Below the pieces are notes generated by a model. It did no database searches. It was not told where the DNA came from and saw nothing but the letters and a program-made list of their open reading frames with translations. A DNA stretch of 64,000 bases. Source: an uncultured Faecalibacterium sp. Lineage in GTDB: Bacteria > Bacillota > Clostridia > Oscillospirales > Ruminococcaceae. A program made the position numbers and the translations under genes. Positions within the stretch are counted from its first letter, which is position 1, and each line of letters starts with the position of its first letter. Positions 16,956-26,408 of this stretch are shown here, one piece after another. The stretch covers positions 1-64,000 of the forward strand of contig CAKSWU010000010.1 of assembly GCA_934513205.1 (NCBI GenBank). The letters run 5' to 3'.

Positions 16956-17705
16956 TTATCCCTCCAATTGTGTATACTGCTTGACTGCGCAGAAGAAATA
17001 GCGCTGACTCTCGGTCGTCAGGGGACCGAACGTCTCGCCATCGCAGACGCTTTCCAGCACAAAACCGTGTTTTTCCAGCGTGGTGCGGATGGTGTCAAAG
17101 TCATAGGTGTACTCGCAGAACTCCTCGTGGAAGTGTTCGTCTGTCTCGTGATAGTCGATGTCCACCGTGATCTCCACCTTGCGGTCGGCGGCGTTATAGT
17201 GGTTGCGCCACACACAGGCGGCGTCCTCTTCCTCAAAGGTGAACGCGTTGTCGCCCAGAACGTTCTGGTGCTTATAGGGGGTGTTCATATCAAAGAGGAA
17301 CACGCCGCCTTTTTCCATGAAGAAGCCTGCGTTGGCAATGGCCGTATCCAGATCCGGGATATGGTTGAACGTGTCAAAAGTAGACACTGCGCCCCGGACG
17401 GTGCCGTACAGGTCCAGCTTGAGCAGGTCCTGCCGCAGCAGCAGCAAACGACCCGAAAGCCCCAGCTGTTCGGCCTTATCCCGCACCACGCAGAGCATCT
17501 CCTCCGACTGGTCGATGCCGATCATATCATAGCCTGCCTGTGTCAACATCAGGGTCAGTTCCCCGGTGCCGCAGCCCAGGTCTGCCAGAATGCCGTCCCG
17601 GATGCCGTGGGCTTCCAGCTTTTCGCGGATGTGCGCATAGAGGGCATCGTAGTCCGCTTCGCCGTTGAATTCATCGTAAAAGTAGGCAAATTCATTGTAA
17701 GCCAT
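16956..17705 (-). CDS. Class I SAM-dependent methyltransferase
   Basis: A 249-aa protein with the SAM-binding motif ILADLGCGTGELTLML (near residue 40), followed by the acidic end of beta2 (GYDMIGIDQSEEML) and a post-motif with FDTFNHI. The substrate cannot be inferred; small-molecule or tRNA targets are possible. It lies 4 nt from both neighbours' boundaries (engB upstream, hslO downstream), clearly inside the operon. Confidence 0.88.
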   Translation of the reverse strand: MAYNEFAYFYDEFNGEADYDALYAHIREKLEAHGIRDGILADLGCGTGELTLMLTQAGYDMIGIDQSEEMLCVVRDKAEQLGLSGRLLLLRQDLLKLDLYGTVRGAVSTFDTFNHIPDLDTAIANAGFFMEKGGVFLFDMNTPYKHQNVLGDNAFTFEEEDAACVWRNHYNAADRKVEITVDIDYHETDEHFHEEFCEYTYDFDTIRTTLEKHGFVLESVCDGETFGPLTTESQRYFFCAVKQYTQLEG

Positions 17706-17709
17706 GGCG

Positions 17710-18312
17710 TCACTCCGCTTCCTCGTTTTCCGCAGCCACCGCGGCGTTCAGCACCGCCTGCAGCTCCGGCACGCCGTAGCCGTTCTCGCCGCTGGTCAGC
17801 ACCACCTTCTGGCAGCCGTAGGGTCGGCAGATATTCTCGAACTCTTCCTGCGTTTTGGCAAGCTGGCTCTTTTTCAGCTTGTCCGCCTTGGTCAGTGCCA
17901 CCACATAGGGGATGCGGTGATAGTGCAGGTAGCGCAGCATCTGCAGGTCATCGGCGCTGGGGGCGTGGCGGCAGTCCAGCAGCTGCACCAGCAGAGTGTG
18001 GTGACGGGGCGCATCAAAGTAACTGTTGATCAGATCGTCCCAGCGCTCCCGGTCGGCGTTACTCACCTTGGCATAGCCATAGCCCGGCAGGTCTACAAAA
18101 TAGCAGTCGTCCACCGAGTAGAAATTGATGGTCGCCGTCTTGCCCGGTGTGCTGGACACGCGGGCAAGGTTTTTGCGGTTGCACAGCTTGTTGATGAGGC
18201 TGGACTTGCCCACATTGGACCGCCCCGAAAAGCTCAGTTCCGGGCGGCCGCTCTCGGGCAGCTGGCTGGAGATGCCATAACTGGCAATAAAATCAGCTTT
18301 GTTGAAGTTCAT
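17710..18312 (-). CDS. engB: Ribosome biogenesis GTPase EngB/YsxC
   Basis: An essential GTPase needed for 50S subunit assembly. The 200-aa product has G1 GRSNVGKSSLINKL, G2 around STPGKT, G3 DLPGYGYA, and G4 TKADK, as in YihA/EngB. The lon-ysxC adjacency is conserved in Bacillus and other Firmicutes. Confidence 0.96.
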   Translation of the reverse strand: MNFNKADFIASYGISSQLPESGRPELSFSGRSNVGKSSLINKLCNRKNLARVSSTPGKTATINFYSVDDCYFVDLPGYGYAKVSNADRERWDDLINSYFDAPRHHTLLVQLLDCRHAPSADDLQMLRYLHYHRIPYVVALTKADKLKKSQLAKTQEEFENICRPYGCQKVVLTSGENGYGVPELQAVLNAAVAAENEEAE

Positions 18313-18379
18313 AGCGCTTCCCTTTCTATCAAAAAGTGGACTGTGAGGATCCGATCCGCGTGCTCACCCCACGACGCTC

Positions 18380-20839
18380 TCAGCACACCGCACCGGTCTT
18401 GGGCTTGTCTGCGGCGGGCGGCGCAATGGCAGCCTCCGCAGCCTTTTTCTTGGCGTGCGTGCGGCTGGGCGCCTTGCTCTTGCCCTGCGTTCTGGGCTTG
18501 AGCAGCGCGGCATTCAGCACCTGCGTCAGATCCTGCATGGGCAGGAAGGTCAGGCTCTTCTTGACCTCCTCGTCCACATCGTAGAGGTCCGGCACGTTGT
18601 CCTTGGGGATGAGCACAGTCTTCATGCCCTCGCGGTAGGCAGCCATGCTCTTTTCCCGCAGGCCGCCGATGGGCAGCACATTGCCGTGCAGGGTGATCTC
18701 GCCGGTCATTGCCACATCGCCGCGCACCGGAATGCCGGACAGGCAGGATACCAGCGCCGTGGTCAGGGTGACACCTGCACTGGGGCCATCCTTGGGCACC
18801 GCGCCCTCGGGAGCATGGATGTGCAGATCACACTTTTTGAGCTTTTCCGGGTCGATGCCGTATTCCCCGGCATGCACCCGTACCCAGGTGACGGCCAGTT
18901 GTGCGCTTTCCTTCATCACATCGCCCAGCGAACCGGTGACTGTGATCTTGCCGGTGCCGTTGTCCATGACCTGCACCTCGATGGGCAGGGTCTCGCCGCC
19001 TACGCTGGTCCACGCCAGACCGTTGGCGATGCCCACAGCGTTGGTGCGGTTGAGGAAGTCCGGCTTGACAAAGCGGGGTCCCAGCAGCTCTTCCAGCATG
19101 GAGCCGGTGACGGACACGCTTTCCACTTCGCCGGAAGCGATCTTGCGGGCGCACTTGCGCAGCACACTGGTGATGGTGCGCTCCAGATTGCGCACGCCGG
19201 CCTCACGGGTGTAGCCGTCGATGATGCCGTACAATGCGCTCTGGCTCAGGGTGACTTTGCCGGTCAAACCGCAGGCCTTGAGCTGCTTGGGCAGCAGATG
19301 CTTGCGGGCAATGTTGTATTTTTCCACCCGGGTATAGCTGGGCAGCTCGATGACGTCCATGCGGTCCCGCAGCGGACCGGGGATGCTGCCCAGATCGTTG
19401 GCGGTGGTGATGAACAGCACATGGCTCAGGTCATAGGGCAGATCAATGAAATGGTCGTTGAAGGTGCTGTTCTGCTCCGGGTCCAGCGCCTCCAGCAGAG
19501 CCGCCGCCGGGTCGCCCCGGAAGTCTCCTGCCAGCTTGTCGATCTCGTCCAGCAGCAGCAACGGGTTGGAGCTTTTTGCGCTGATGACCGCATTGATGAT
19601 CTTGCCGGGCATGGCGCCGATGTAGGTGCGGCGGTGGCCCCGGATCTCGGCCTCGTCCCGCACACCGCCCAGACTGATGCGCACATACTTGCGGCCAAGA
19701 CTTTCCGCGATGGAACGTGCAATGCTGGTCTTGCCCACGCCCGGAGGGCCGACCAGACAGATGATCTGCGCCTTCACATCCGGTGCCAGCTTGCGCACAG
19801 CCAGCGTTTCCAGAATGCGGTCCTTGACCTTTTTCAGGCCATAGTGGTCCCGGTCCAGGATCTGCTGAGCGCGGTTGATGTCCAGATCGTCCACCGTGAA
19901 GGTGTTCCACGGCAGATCCAGACAGGTGTCCAGATAGGTGCGGATGACCGTAGCTTCCTGATTGCTGCTCTGCATCCGGGCCAGACGGTCTACCTCTTTC
20001 AGCAGCTTTTTCTCGCTGTCCTCGGCAAGGTGCAGTTCCCGGATCTTGCGGCGATATTCATCCGCTTCGGCGTGGGTGTCATCGCTCTCTCCCAGTTCAT
20101 CGTTGATGATGTGCAGCTGCTCGTGCAGGTAGTAATCGCGCTGGTTCTTGTCCATGGACTCGTTGACCTTTTCCGCGATCTCTTTTTCGATCTGCATCAC
20201 CTGACACTCCCGGTGCAGCATCTCGATCAGTTTTTTCAGCCGTCCATTCAACGTGCCTTCGTCCATGACGGCCTGCTTGTCCTCATAGCGGAACAGCAGG
20301 TTCGCCGGCATATACTCGGTGAGGAACGCCGGATCATCGCTGGAAACGATGGAGAACACCACGTCCTTGGCAAGGCGGGGGTTCATGCCCAGATACTCGT
20401 CAAAGCTGCTCTTCAGCGCACGCAACAGCGCTTCGTTCTCCACGGCGTCCTCGGCCTTTCCGGGGCGCACCGGAGCCGGGCGGACCTCCGACAGCAGAAA
20501 CTCGCCTCCGACATCCAGTGTCGTCAGCTTGGCGCGGTATTTGCCCTCTACAAGGACCTTGACAAGGTCATCGGACACCCGCAGCACCTGCTTGACCTCG
20601 GCTACTACGCCGTAGGCAAACAGATCTGCCTGCTGAGGATCCGCAGTCTCCATGGATCTCTGGGCTACCAGAAACACATTGGAGTTGTTCGCCATGGCCC
20701 ACTCCACGGCGGCAATGCTCTTTTCGCGGCCCACCTCAAAGTGGACCAGATTGTTGGGGAACACCACAAGGCCCCGCAGGGCGATGGTGGGCAGATGCAG
20801 CGTCTTGCGCTCCACCTTGATGGTAACTTTTTCACTCAT
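18380..20839 (-). CDS. lon: ATP-dependent protease Lon
   Basis: An 819-aa LonA-type protease. Order: N-terminal Lon substrate-binding domain (residues 10-205), coiled linker, AAA+ module with Walker A GPPGVGKTSIARS, and a C-terminal Ser-Lys protease domain (PKDGPSAGVT containing the nucleophile Ser, and GGLREKSMAA with Lys). A basic, Ala-rich tail of about 40 residues follows the protease domain, which is longer than usual. The ATG at 20839 is preceded by GGGAGGTG. No CIRCE or CtsR-like operator was seen upstream. Confidence 0.97.
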   Translation of the reverse strand: MSEKVTIKVERKTLHLPTIALRGLVVFPNNLVHFEVGREKSIAAVEWAMANNSNVFLVAQRSMETADPQQADLFAYGVVAEVKQVLRVSDDLVKVLVEGKYRAKLTTLDVGGEFLLSEVRPAPVRPGKAEDAVENEALLRALKSSFDEYLGMNPRLAKDVVFSIVSSDDPAFLTEYMPANLLFRYEDKQAVMDEGTLNGRLKKLIEMLHRECQVMQIEKEIAEKVNESMDKNQRDYYLHEQLHIINDELGESDDTHAEADEYRRKIRELHLAEDSEKKLLKEVDRLARMQSSNQEATVIRTYLDTCLDLPWNTFTVDDLDINRAQQILDRDHYGLKKVKDRILETLAVRKLAPDVKAQIICLVGPPGVGKTSIARSIAESLGRKYVRISLGGVRDEAEIRGHRRTYIGAMPGKIINAVISAKSSNPLLLLDEIDKLAGDFRGDPAAALLEALDPEQNSTFNDHFIDLPYDLSHVLFITTANDLGSIPGPLRDRMDVIELPSYTRVEKYNIARKHLLPKQLKACGLTGKVTLSQSALYGIIDGYTREAGVRNLERTITSVLRKCARKIASGEVESVSVTGSMLEELLGPRFVKPDFLNRTNAVGIANGLAWTSVGGETLPIEVQVMDNGTGKITVTGSLGDVMKESAQLAVTWVRVHAGEYGIDPEKLKKCDLHIHAPEGAVPKDGPSAGVTLTTALVSCLSGIPVRGDVAMTGEITLHGNVLPIGGLREKSMAAYREGMKTVLIPKDNVPDLYDVDEEVKKSLTFLPMQDLTQVLNAALLKPRTQGKSKAPSRTHAKKKAAEAAIAPPAADKPKTGAVC

Positions 20840-20928
20840 TGTGCAAACACCTCCCGGCTGCCGCGTACTTTCCCACGGCGGCAGCTCAGCATGCAAGAAA
20901 TTCTATCTTTATAGTAGGTTATTTCCTT

Positions 20929-20956
20929 ATTATACCGATTTCCAGCCAAAATGCAA
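20929..20956 (-). promoter_or_regulatory. lon operon promoter
   Basis: On the minus strand TTGCAT (20956-20951), 16-nt spacer, TATAAT (20934-20929), about 90 nt upstream of the lon ATG. Confidence 0.6.
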
Positions 20957-20977
20957 CTGTCCGGCCGGAATGGTCGG

Positions 20978-21523
20978 TCAATCGGGGCGGTTTTCGTGGG
21001 TGTCAAACCCCATTTTGCCCAGTGCCGGCAGGATGGCACGCAGGGTGACCGAAGTCAGGGCACCCATTACAAGACCCATCACCAGCATGACCGGCGCATA
21101 GTACAGCGACAGGGACGAAGAGATGATGACCCCCGCGCCCAGCAGCTGCCCGATGTTGTGCGCCAGCGCACCACAGACCGACAAAATGAACCATGTGGGC
21201 CGCACCGGCAAAAGATAGTACAGCACCCACATCACCGCAAGGGACAGCAGTCCTCCGCACAGCGAGAGGAAGCCCGCCGTGAAGCCGGACACCAGAAAGA
21301 CGAACAATGCCTTGAGCACGTCCAGCACAAGCGCCTGCCGCGGTCCCATGAAGAACAGCGCATACATCACCACGATGTTGGCAAGGCCCAGTTTCATGCC
21401 CGGCAAAAGACCCGGGATGACCAGCGTGCCCTCGATAAAGGAAAGCGCCATGGCCAGCGCAAACAGCAGACCGGACAGGGCGATGTGCCGTGTTTTTTGA
21501 TAGTTGCGGTGACTTTTAGGCAT
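20978..21523 (-). CDS. Gx transporter family / heptaprenyl-diphosphate-synthase component I-like membrane protein
   Basis: A 181-aa, very hydrophobic protein with five to six membrane segments. The start ALSGLLFALAMALSFIEG and PGMKLGLANIVVMYALFFMG match the family annotated Hpre_diP_synt_I or Gx transporter, which resembles ECF S-components. Family members often sit beside FMN-binding or quinone genes; here the neighbour is an ABC-F ATPase 15 nt upstream. The substrate is unknown. Confidence 0.82.
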   Translation of the reverse strand: MPKSHRNYQKTRHIALSGLLFALAMALSFIEGTLVIPGLLPGMKLGLANIVVMYALFFMGPRQALVLDVLKALFVFLVSGFTAGFLSLCGGLLSLAVMWVLYYLLPVRPTWFILSVCGALAHNIGQLLGAGVIISSSLSLYYAPVMLVMGLVMGALTSVTLRAILPALGKMGFDTHENRPD

Positions 21524-21538
21524 AGAGGATACGCTCCT

Positions 21539-23434
21539 TTATTCTTCGGGCTGCTGGGTCTGCTCGTAGGCTTCCTGCTCTTCCATGGCGGCTTCCCATG
21601 CGGCAAAAAGCTCTTCCTGATGGAAGCGCAGGTCGCTGAGCTCATCGCTCTTCTGGCGCAGCAGGTCGGGGTCATTGTAAACCTCCGGAGAGTTGATCTC
21701 GTTGTCCAGCTCCACTTCCCGCGCGCCGCAGGCTTCCATCTCGTCCTCGCAGGCCTTGATCTTGGCGCGCAGCTCGGCGCGTCGGCGGCGCTGCTCTTTG
21801 CCGTAGCCGGTCTTGGCGGGCTCGGCAGCCTTCTGCGCGGCCTGCACCGGAGTGCTGCGGCCCATCAGCGCGTCATAGCTTGGGTAGAGAGTGGCTCTGC
21901 CGTCCTCAAGATAGAGGATGGGACAAGCCAGACTGTTCATCAGGTGACGGTCATGGGTGACCAGAAGCAGGGTGCCGGTGTATGCCATCAGTGCCTCGGT
22001 CAGGTTCTCGCGGGTATAGATGTCCAAATGGTTCGTAGGCTCGTCCAGAAACAGCAGGTTGGGCCGTTCCAGCACGATCTCTGCAAAGCGCAGGCGTGCC
22101 AGCTCGCCGCCGGAAAGTGCCTCGCAGGGCTTGAACACCGTCTCGCCGCGGAAGCCCAGCTTTGCAAGGTGGCTGCGCACCTCCAGCTCGGTCATACGGG
22201 GGTATTTGTTCCAGATGACGTCAATGACCCGACCCTGTCCCAGACGATTCTGCTGCTGGGCAAAAATGCTGGGACGCGCCCCGGTGCCCAGCCGCACCAT
22301 GCCGCCGGAGAGGCGGCGCTTGCCGTCCAGCACCTGCATCAGGGTGGACTTGCCTGCGCCATTGGGGCCTGCAATGACAAGCCGCTGCCCGCGGCAGACC
22401 GTGTAGGTAAAAGGTTCCAGCAGGGTGCGTTCCCCGATCTTGATGCTGAGATTTTTCAGCAGCACCAGCTCATTCCACGGCTCTACGTCATATTCAAAAC
22501 GAAACTTCAGTTGATTGGTCTCATCCTTGGGGGCTTCGGTGATCTCCAGCTTTTCCAGCTGTTTGCGGCGGCTCTGCGCCATTTTTGTGGTAGAAGCGCG
22601 CACGAGGTTGCGGTCCACATAGTCCTGCAGCTTTTCTGCCAGTGCCACATCGGCGTCGTGCTGCTTCTGGCGCAAGGCATCGGCAGCCTCCTTCTGGGGC
22701 AGATAGGCCGAGAAGTTGCCCTTGTAGGTGGTCATGGTCTGGAAGGAGACCTCCCAGATCTTTGTACAGACATTATCAAGGAAGTAGCGGTCATGGCTGA
22801 CCACCAGCACCGCGCCGGAATAGCTCTTGAGGTAATTTTCCAGCCATTCCATGGTGGCAAAGTCCAAGTGGTTGGTAGGCTCGTCCAGAATGAGGACATC
22901 CGGTTTTTCCAGCAGCAGCTTTGCCAGACGAAGCCGTGTCAGCTCGCCGCCGGAAAGCACTGCGATGTTCTTCTGCCAGGTATCCTGTGCAAAGCCCATG
23001 CCGGACAGCACCTTTTTGATGTTCACATCCATGTTGTAGCCGTCGGCAGCATCCACGATGTTCTGCAGCGCATCGTGCTGCGCCAGCAGGTCAGCATTGT
23101 CGGGCTGGGCAGCCATGCGGCGCTCCAGCACCTGCATCTGTGCCATGGCATCCAGCACCGGCGCAAAGGTAGAGCGCATCTCGCCGTAGATATCCAGCGT
23201 GGCATCCAGCTTTGCGTTCTGTTCCAGATAGCCCAGCATGACCCCGTGGGTGACACTGAACTCTCCTTCATAGTCCTGATATTCGCCGGTCAGGATCTTG
23301 AGCAGGGTGGTCTTGCCTGCGCCGTTCTGCCCCACGATGCCGATGCGGTCCTCCCGCTCGACACTGGCGGTCACGTCGTGCAGCACCACCTTTTCGCCAA
23401 AGGTCTTGCCCAGTTTTTCCAAATGTATCAGCAT
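21539..23434 (-). CDS. ABC-F family ATPase
   Basis: A 631-aa soluble protein with two ABC modules in one chain: Walker A GQNGAGKTTLLKIL and GPNGAGKSTLMQVL, signatures LSGGELTRLRLA and LSGGELARLRFA, and no membrane segments. The inter-module linker and a C-terminal Glu-rich coiled coil (EQEAYEQTQQPEE end) are typical of translation-associated ABC-F proteins. The subfamily (EttA, Uup, or antibiotic-protection type) cannot be set from sequence reading alone. ATG at 23434 gives the proper N terminus; the Shine-Dalgarno is weak. Confidence 0.93.
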   Translation of the reverse strand: MLIHLEKLGKTFGEKVVLHDVTASVEREDRIGIVGQNGAGKTTLLKILTGEYQDYEGEFSVTHGVMLGYLEQNAKLDATLDIYGEMRSTFAPVLDAMAQMQVLERRMAAQPDNADLLAQHDALQNIVDAADGYNMDVNIKKVLSGMGFAQDTWQKNIAVLSGGELTRLRLAKLLLEKPDVLILDEPTNHLDFATMEWLENYLKSYSGAVLVVSHDRYFLDNVCTKIWEVSFQTMTTYKGNFSAYLPQKEAADALRQKQHDADVALAEKLQDYVDRNLVRASTTKMAQSRRKQLEKLEITEAPKDETNQLKFRFEYDVEPWNELVLLKNLSIKIGERTLLEPFTYTVCRGQRLVIAGPNGAGKSTLMQVLDGKRRLSGGMVRLGTGARPSIFAQQQNRLGQGRVIDVIWNKYPRMTELEVRSHLAKLGFRGETVFKPCEALSGGELARLRFAEIVLERPNLLFLDEPTNHLDIYTRENLTEALMAYTGTLLLVTHDRHLMNSLACPILYLEDGRATLYPSYDALMGRSTPVQAAQKAAEPAKTGYGKEQRRRRAELRAKIKACEDEMEACGAREVELDNEINSPEVYNDPDLLRQKSDELSDLRFHQEELFAAWEAAMEEQEAYEQTQQPEE

Positions 23435-23462
23435 AGCATCCGTTATCCGTTCCTTTTGTTGT

Positions 23463-24203
23463 TCAGCACTGGTGGCGGCGGTTCTTCTGCCCCACGTTGG
23501 CAAGCTCTTCCGGTTCCATCACCAGCGGATACAGCTCCTTCAGGTCGCCGATCTCATAGGTAGGCACCACTTTGCCGGGATTCTCGGCGTGGTTCGGGTT
23601 GAACCAGCAGGTATCCAGCCCGGCATTGATACCGCCCTGAATGTCGCCGGTCAGGCTGTCGCCTACCATCAGCACATGCTCGCGGTTCTCCACACCCAAA
23701 GCCCGCAGTGCAAGGTCAAAGATGCGGGCACTGGGTTTTTCGCAGCCCATCTTCTCGGAGATGAACACATCCTCCACAAAGTCCAGCACACCACTTTCGG
23801 TCAGGCGGCGGCTCTGCACCTTCTGCGCACCGTTGCTGACCACCGCCAGCGTTGCCACCTCGGAAAGCTCCCGCAGCACATCCAGTACATCGGCGCTCAT
23901 CAGATCCGGATGGGTGGAGAGCTGTTCCAGATAATAGCGATTCATCTCGGCGCCATCCCCGGCGGCGTCAATGGCCTTGAGGAAGCGGTTGAACCGCTCT
24001 GCAAACAGTTTTTCGCGGCGGATCTGGCCTTTTTCCAGCTGCCGCCACAGCTCTTCGTTGATGGTACGGTAGGTGTTCACCGTCTCGGCGTCCGGCTCGA
24101 TGCCGTAATTCACCAGTGTTTCTGCCAGTGCCTTGTTTTCCGCTGCATCAAAATTCAGCAGGGTATTGTCCGCATCCAGCAGCACACAATAGTATTTTGC
24201 CAT
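23463..24203 (-). CDS. YjjG-family HAD pyrimidine 5'-nucleotidase
   Basis: A 246-aa HAD hydrolase with motif I LLDADNTLLNFDAAE, motif II VVSNGAQ, motif III Lys in CEKPSARIF, and motif IV MVGDSLTGDIQGG. LNFDAAE after motif I is typical of the YjjG group, which dephosphorylates non-canonical pyrimidine nucleotides. It lies 28 nt upstream of the ABC-F gene in the same direction. Confidence 0.88.
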   Translation of the reverse strand: MAKYYCVLLDADNTLLNFDAAENKALAETLVNYGIEPDAETVNTYRTINEELWRQLEKGQIRREKLFAERFNRFLKAIDAAGDGAEMNRYYLEQLSTHPDLMSADVLDVLRELSEVATLAVVSNGAQKVQSRRLTESGVLDFVEDVFISEKMGCEKPSARIFDLALRALGVENREHVLMVGDSLTGDIQGGINAGLDTCWFNPNHAENPGKVVPTYEIGDLKELYPLVMEPEELANVGQKNRRHQC

Positions 24204-24259
24204 AAGATCTTCCCTCTTTTCCTTCTGCCATGGCCTTGTTTGCCATGCGCTTTACAACA

Positions 24260-24298
24260 GGGAGAAGCCAGCTCTGCCAAAAGCAGTGCTGGCTCCCG
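24260..24298 (-). terminator. Imperfect hairpin after the 73-aa gene
   Basis: AGCCAGC/GCTGGCT plus CTGC/GCAG with one mismatch, core 24266-24294, extended by GGGAG/CTCCC. No strong T-run follows, so it may be an attenuating or RNA-processing hairpin rather than a full terminator. Confidence 0.5.
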
Positions 24299-24299
24299 G

Positions 24300-24521
24300 T
24301 TATTCTGAAAGAATTTGATACGTCTGTACGTCAGTTTGTTCCGGTTGGTTTGGCAGGCACGCGGTCTTTGCCCCGCAGGGTGCGGGGACGCATTTGTACA
24401 TTTCCTCTTCCCGCGCTCCATTTTCCACGTTTTGCCAGTCGGTGTCGTAGTAGTCTACGCTGCCGTCCGTCACATCCTCTGCACCCGAAACCGATAGGCC
24501 ATAGGACAGCTCTGAGTTCAT
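24300..24521 (-). CDS. Unknown 73-aa small protein
   Basis: I do not recognise this protein. It is supported as a gene by an excellent ribosome site: AAAGGAGG placed 7 nt before the ATG at 24521. The product is acidic in its first half (VTDGSVDYYDTDWQNVENG) and has three cysteines in a short block, KCVPAPCGAKTACLP (residues 43-57). There is no signal peptide or membrane segment. It lies between the surface SGNH protein and the YjjG phosphatase, same strand. A precursor-peptide-like role is possible but there is no maturase nearby. Confidence 0.65.
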   Translation of the reverse strand: MNSELSYGLSVSGAEDVTDGSVDYYDTDWQNVENGAREEEMYKCVPAPCGAKTACLPNQPEQTDVQTYQILSE

Positions 24522-24579
24522 CAGACCGCCTCCTTTCCCGTCAGCCTATGCGGCTGCGCCGAAAGGTGTTCCCGATCGG

Positions 24580-26403
24580 TCAGGCGGCAGACGCTTCCGT
24601 CTTTTCGTTGGTGGCTTCGCGGCTGGCAGAGGCTTCCGAGGAAGCCGCATTGGACGAGCCGGCGCTGCCGGAAGCACCCTCCGGCTTGCTGCTGTGGGAC
24701 GGCGAAGCTGCTTCGCCGGAGCTTTCGGAGCTGTGAGAGGAAGAGCTGCCGGTGCTGTGAGAAGAAGAGCTGCCGGCAGGTGCTTTGCTTTCGCTGTCGG
24801 CGGTGCCATTGGACGCCGAGGAGCTGGTGGAGGAAGAGCTGCTTTCCGTACCGGAGGAAGATGTAGCTCCGGAGCTTTCTCCGGAGGAGCCCGATGCAGT
24901 GCCGCCGGACGTGCTGCCCGAGCCGGAAGAAGCGGAAGGCACACCGCTGACTGTCATGCTCAACGTGTTGCTGGAAACGGTGCAGTCGTTATAGCTTGCC
25001 GTGGCGTAGATCCGGAAGGTCTCGTTGACCATGGCAGGGTCGATCTCCACCTTCACGGTGGTCTTGCCTGCAGCAGCGGGCACCTCGACCCCGTTGGCAT
25101 ACCAGCGGATGCTGTCCACGGACAGATGCTTTCCGGTCAGCTTTGCCTTGAAGGTGCAGGACTCGCCCAGTTTCACCTTGCCATCGCTGCTGATCTGGAT
25201 GGAGGCCGCGGCAAACACTGCGGTCACATCCAGATTCTGCTTGAAGCCGGTGTCGGTGCGGGTCATTTTGGTGACGCCATCGCTCCATTTCACGAACACA
25301 TAGCCGTCCTGCGGTACTGCCGTCACGCTGACGGACTGGTCTGCACTGGTAATATCGCAGCTCAGGCTCGTCTTGCCGCTATTGCTGCCGCTGGTCAGCG
25401 TACCGCCGCCAGCCTTGTCCACCCGATAGCTGGCCTGATACTTCACCGCAGCCTCCGAAGAAGCAGCTTCCGACGAAGCCGCCTCCGAGGAGGAGCTCAC
25501 CGCCGAGCTGGGGTCCGGCGTGTACTCGGCACGTTTGGGGATATTGTTGGTATCCGGGCGTCGGTCCTCGCTGTCATACGCATGAGTACGCAGATATTTC
25601 AGCATCGCCTTCAGGCCAACAGACTTCAGATGGATATCACCGGTCTGGTAATAGTCCTCCCGTCCGTAGCCATTGGCGTCCTTCAGTGCTTCGGCACTGT
25701 TGAGGAACTTCAGCCCCTTTTGTTCGCACATGGTCAGCAGTGCCATGTTGAAGTCGTCGATCTTGGTCTGGTCCATGTGGGGGTAGTTGGAGTGGTTCGC
25801 GGGCACCGGCGGCACCGTGTTGACGATGATGTCGGTGTAGGGGTAGCTTTGCTGGATGGCATCCACCAGCGCCGTGTAGTTGGCAATATAATCCTCCACG
25901 CTCATGCCGGTATCGTTGGTGCCCAGCATGATGACCACCCGGCGGGGCTTCATCTTTGCCACGGCCTGTGCAAAGGTGTAGGCATTCTGGTCTTTTTTAA
26001 AGGTCACGATAGCATCATGGAGCGCTGCATGGGTGCCGATGCCCTCCTTGGCGCAGAACTGCTGCAGGCTGAGCAGGCCGTTTGCATACAGGCGCACCGT
26101 GTTGGAATCGCCAAGAAACATCGTATCGTTCTGGTAGCTGTCGCCTGCATCTGCTGTCTCCTGCAGCAGAGCATTGGAGGTCTCGTTGATCTGGTAGTGG
26201 TCCGAGATGTTGTCCTCGCCCTCCACCAGTTCCTGATGGCCCGGGTCCTCTACATCCGAAGGCGGGGTTTTGCCGCGCCGCAGCAGCACCAGCGTGATGC
26301 CCACTGTCAGCAGGACCGCCAGTGCGCAGATGGTGCACACCAGCACCGCCTGTTTCTGCATGGGGGTCATGGATCCATTTTCCGGTTGCGTATTGTGTTT
26401 CAT
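24580..26403 (-). CDS. Membrane-anchored SGNH/GDSL hydrolase with Ser-rich tail
   Basis: A 607-aa surface protein. A signal-anchor lies at residues 18-42. The SGNH domain has FLGDSN (nucleophile S100), GTND (N163) and DIH (D256, H258). A first Ser/Ala/Glu linker (about 290-315) leads to a Gly-rich repeat-like and an Ig-like domain (about 320-480); residues about 485-607 are almost only Ser, Gly, Ala, Glu, Thr. No LPXTG sorting motif is present. It may deacylate peptidoglycan or surface polysaccharide; the substrate is inferred only from family. AAGGGTG precedes the ATG, and the gene starts 5 nt after the upstream HAD gene. Confidence 0.88.
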   Translation of the reverse strand: MKHNTQPENGSMTPMQKQAVLVCTICALAVLLTVGITLVLLRRGKTPPSDVEDPGHQELVEGEDNISDHYQINETSNALLQETADAGDSYQNDTMFLGDSNTVRLYANGLLSLQQFCAKEGIGTHAALHDAIVTFKKDQNAYTFAQAVAKMKPRRVVIMLGTNDTGMSVEDYIANYTALVDAIQQSYPYTDIIVNTVPPVPANHSNYPHMDQTKIDDFNMALLTMCEQKGLKFLNSAEALKDANGYGREDYYQTGDIHLKSVGLKAMLKYLRTHAYDSEDRRPDTNNIPKRAEYTPDPSSAVSSSSEAASSEAASSEAAVKYQASYRVDKAGGGTLTSGSNSGKTSLSCDITSADQSVSVTAVPQDGYVFVKWSDGVTKMTRTDTGFKQNLDVTAVFAAASIQISSDGKVKLGESCTFKAKLTGKHLSVDSIRWYANGVEVPAAAGKTTVKVEIDPAMVNETFRIYATASYNDCTVSSNTLSMTVSGVPSASSGSGSTSGGTASGSSGESSGATSSSGTESSSSSTSSSASNGTADSESKAPAGSSSSHSTGSSSSHSSESSGEAASPSHSSKPEGASGSAGSSNAASSEASASREATNEKTEASAA

Positions 26404-26408
26404 AGTTA

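Noticed and set aside
20840..20977. CIRCE or CtsR operator upstream of lon
   Set aside because: No TTAGCACTC-type inverted repeat or CtsR heptad repeat could be seen.
24700..24960. Apparent DNA repeat with many AGC/TCC units
   Set aside because: It is the coding sequence of the Ser-rich tail of the SGNH protein, so the repetition is explained by protein composition.
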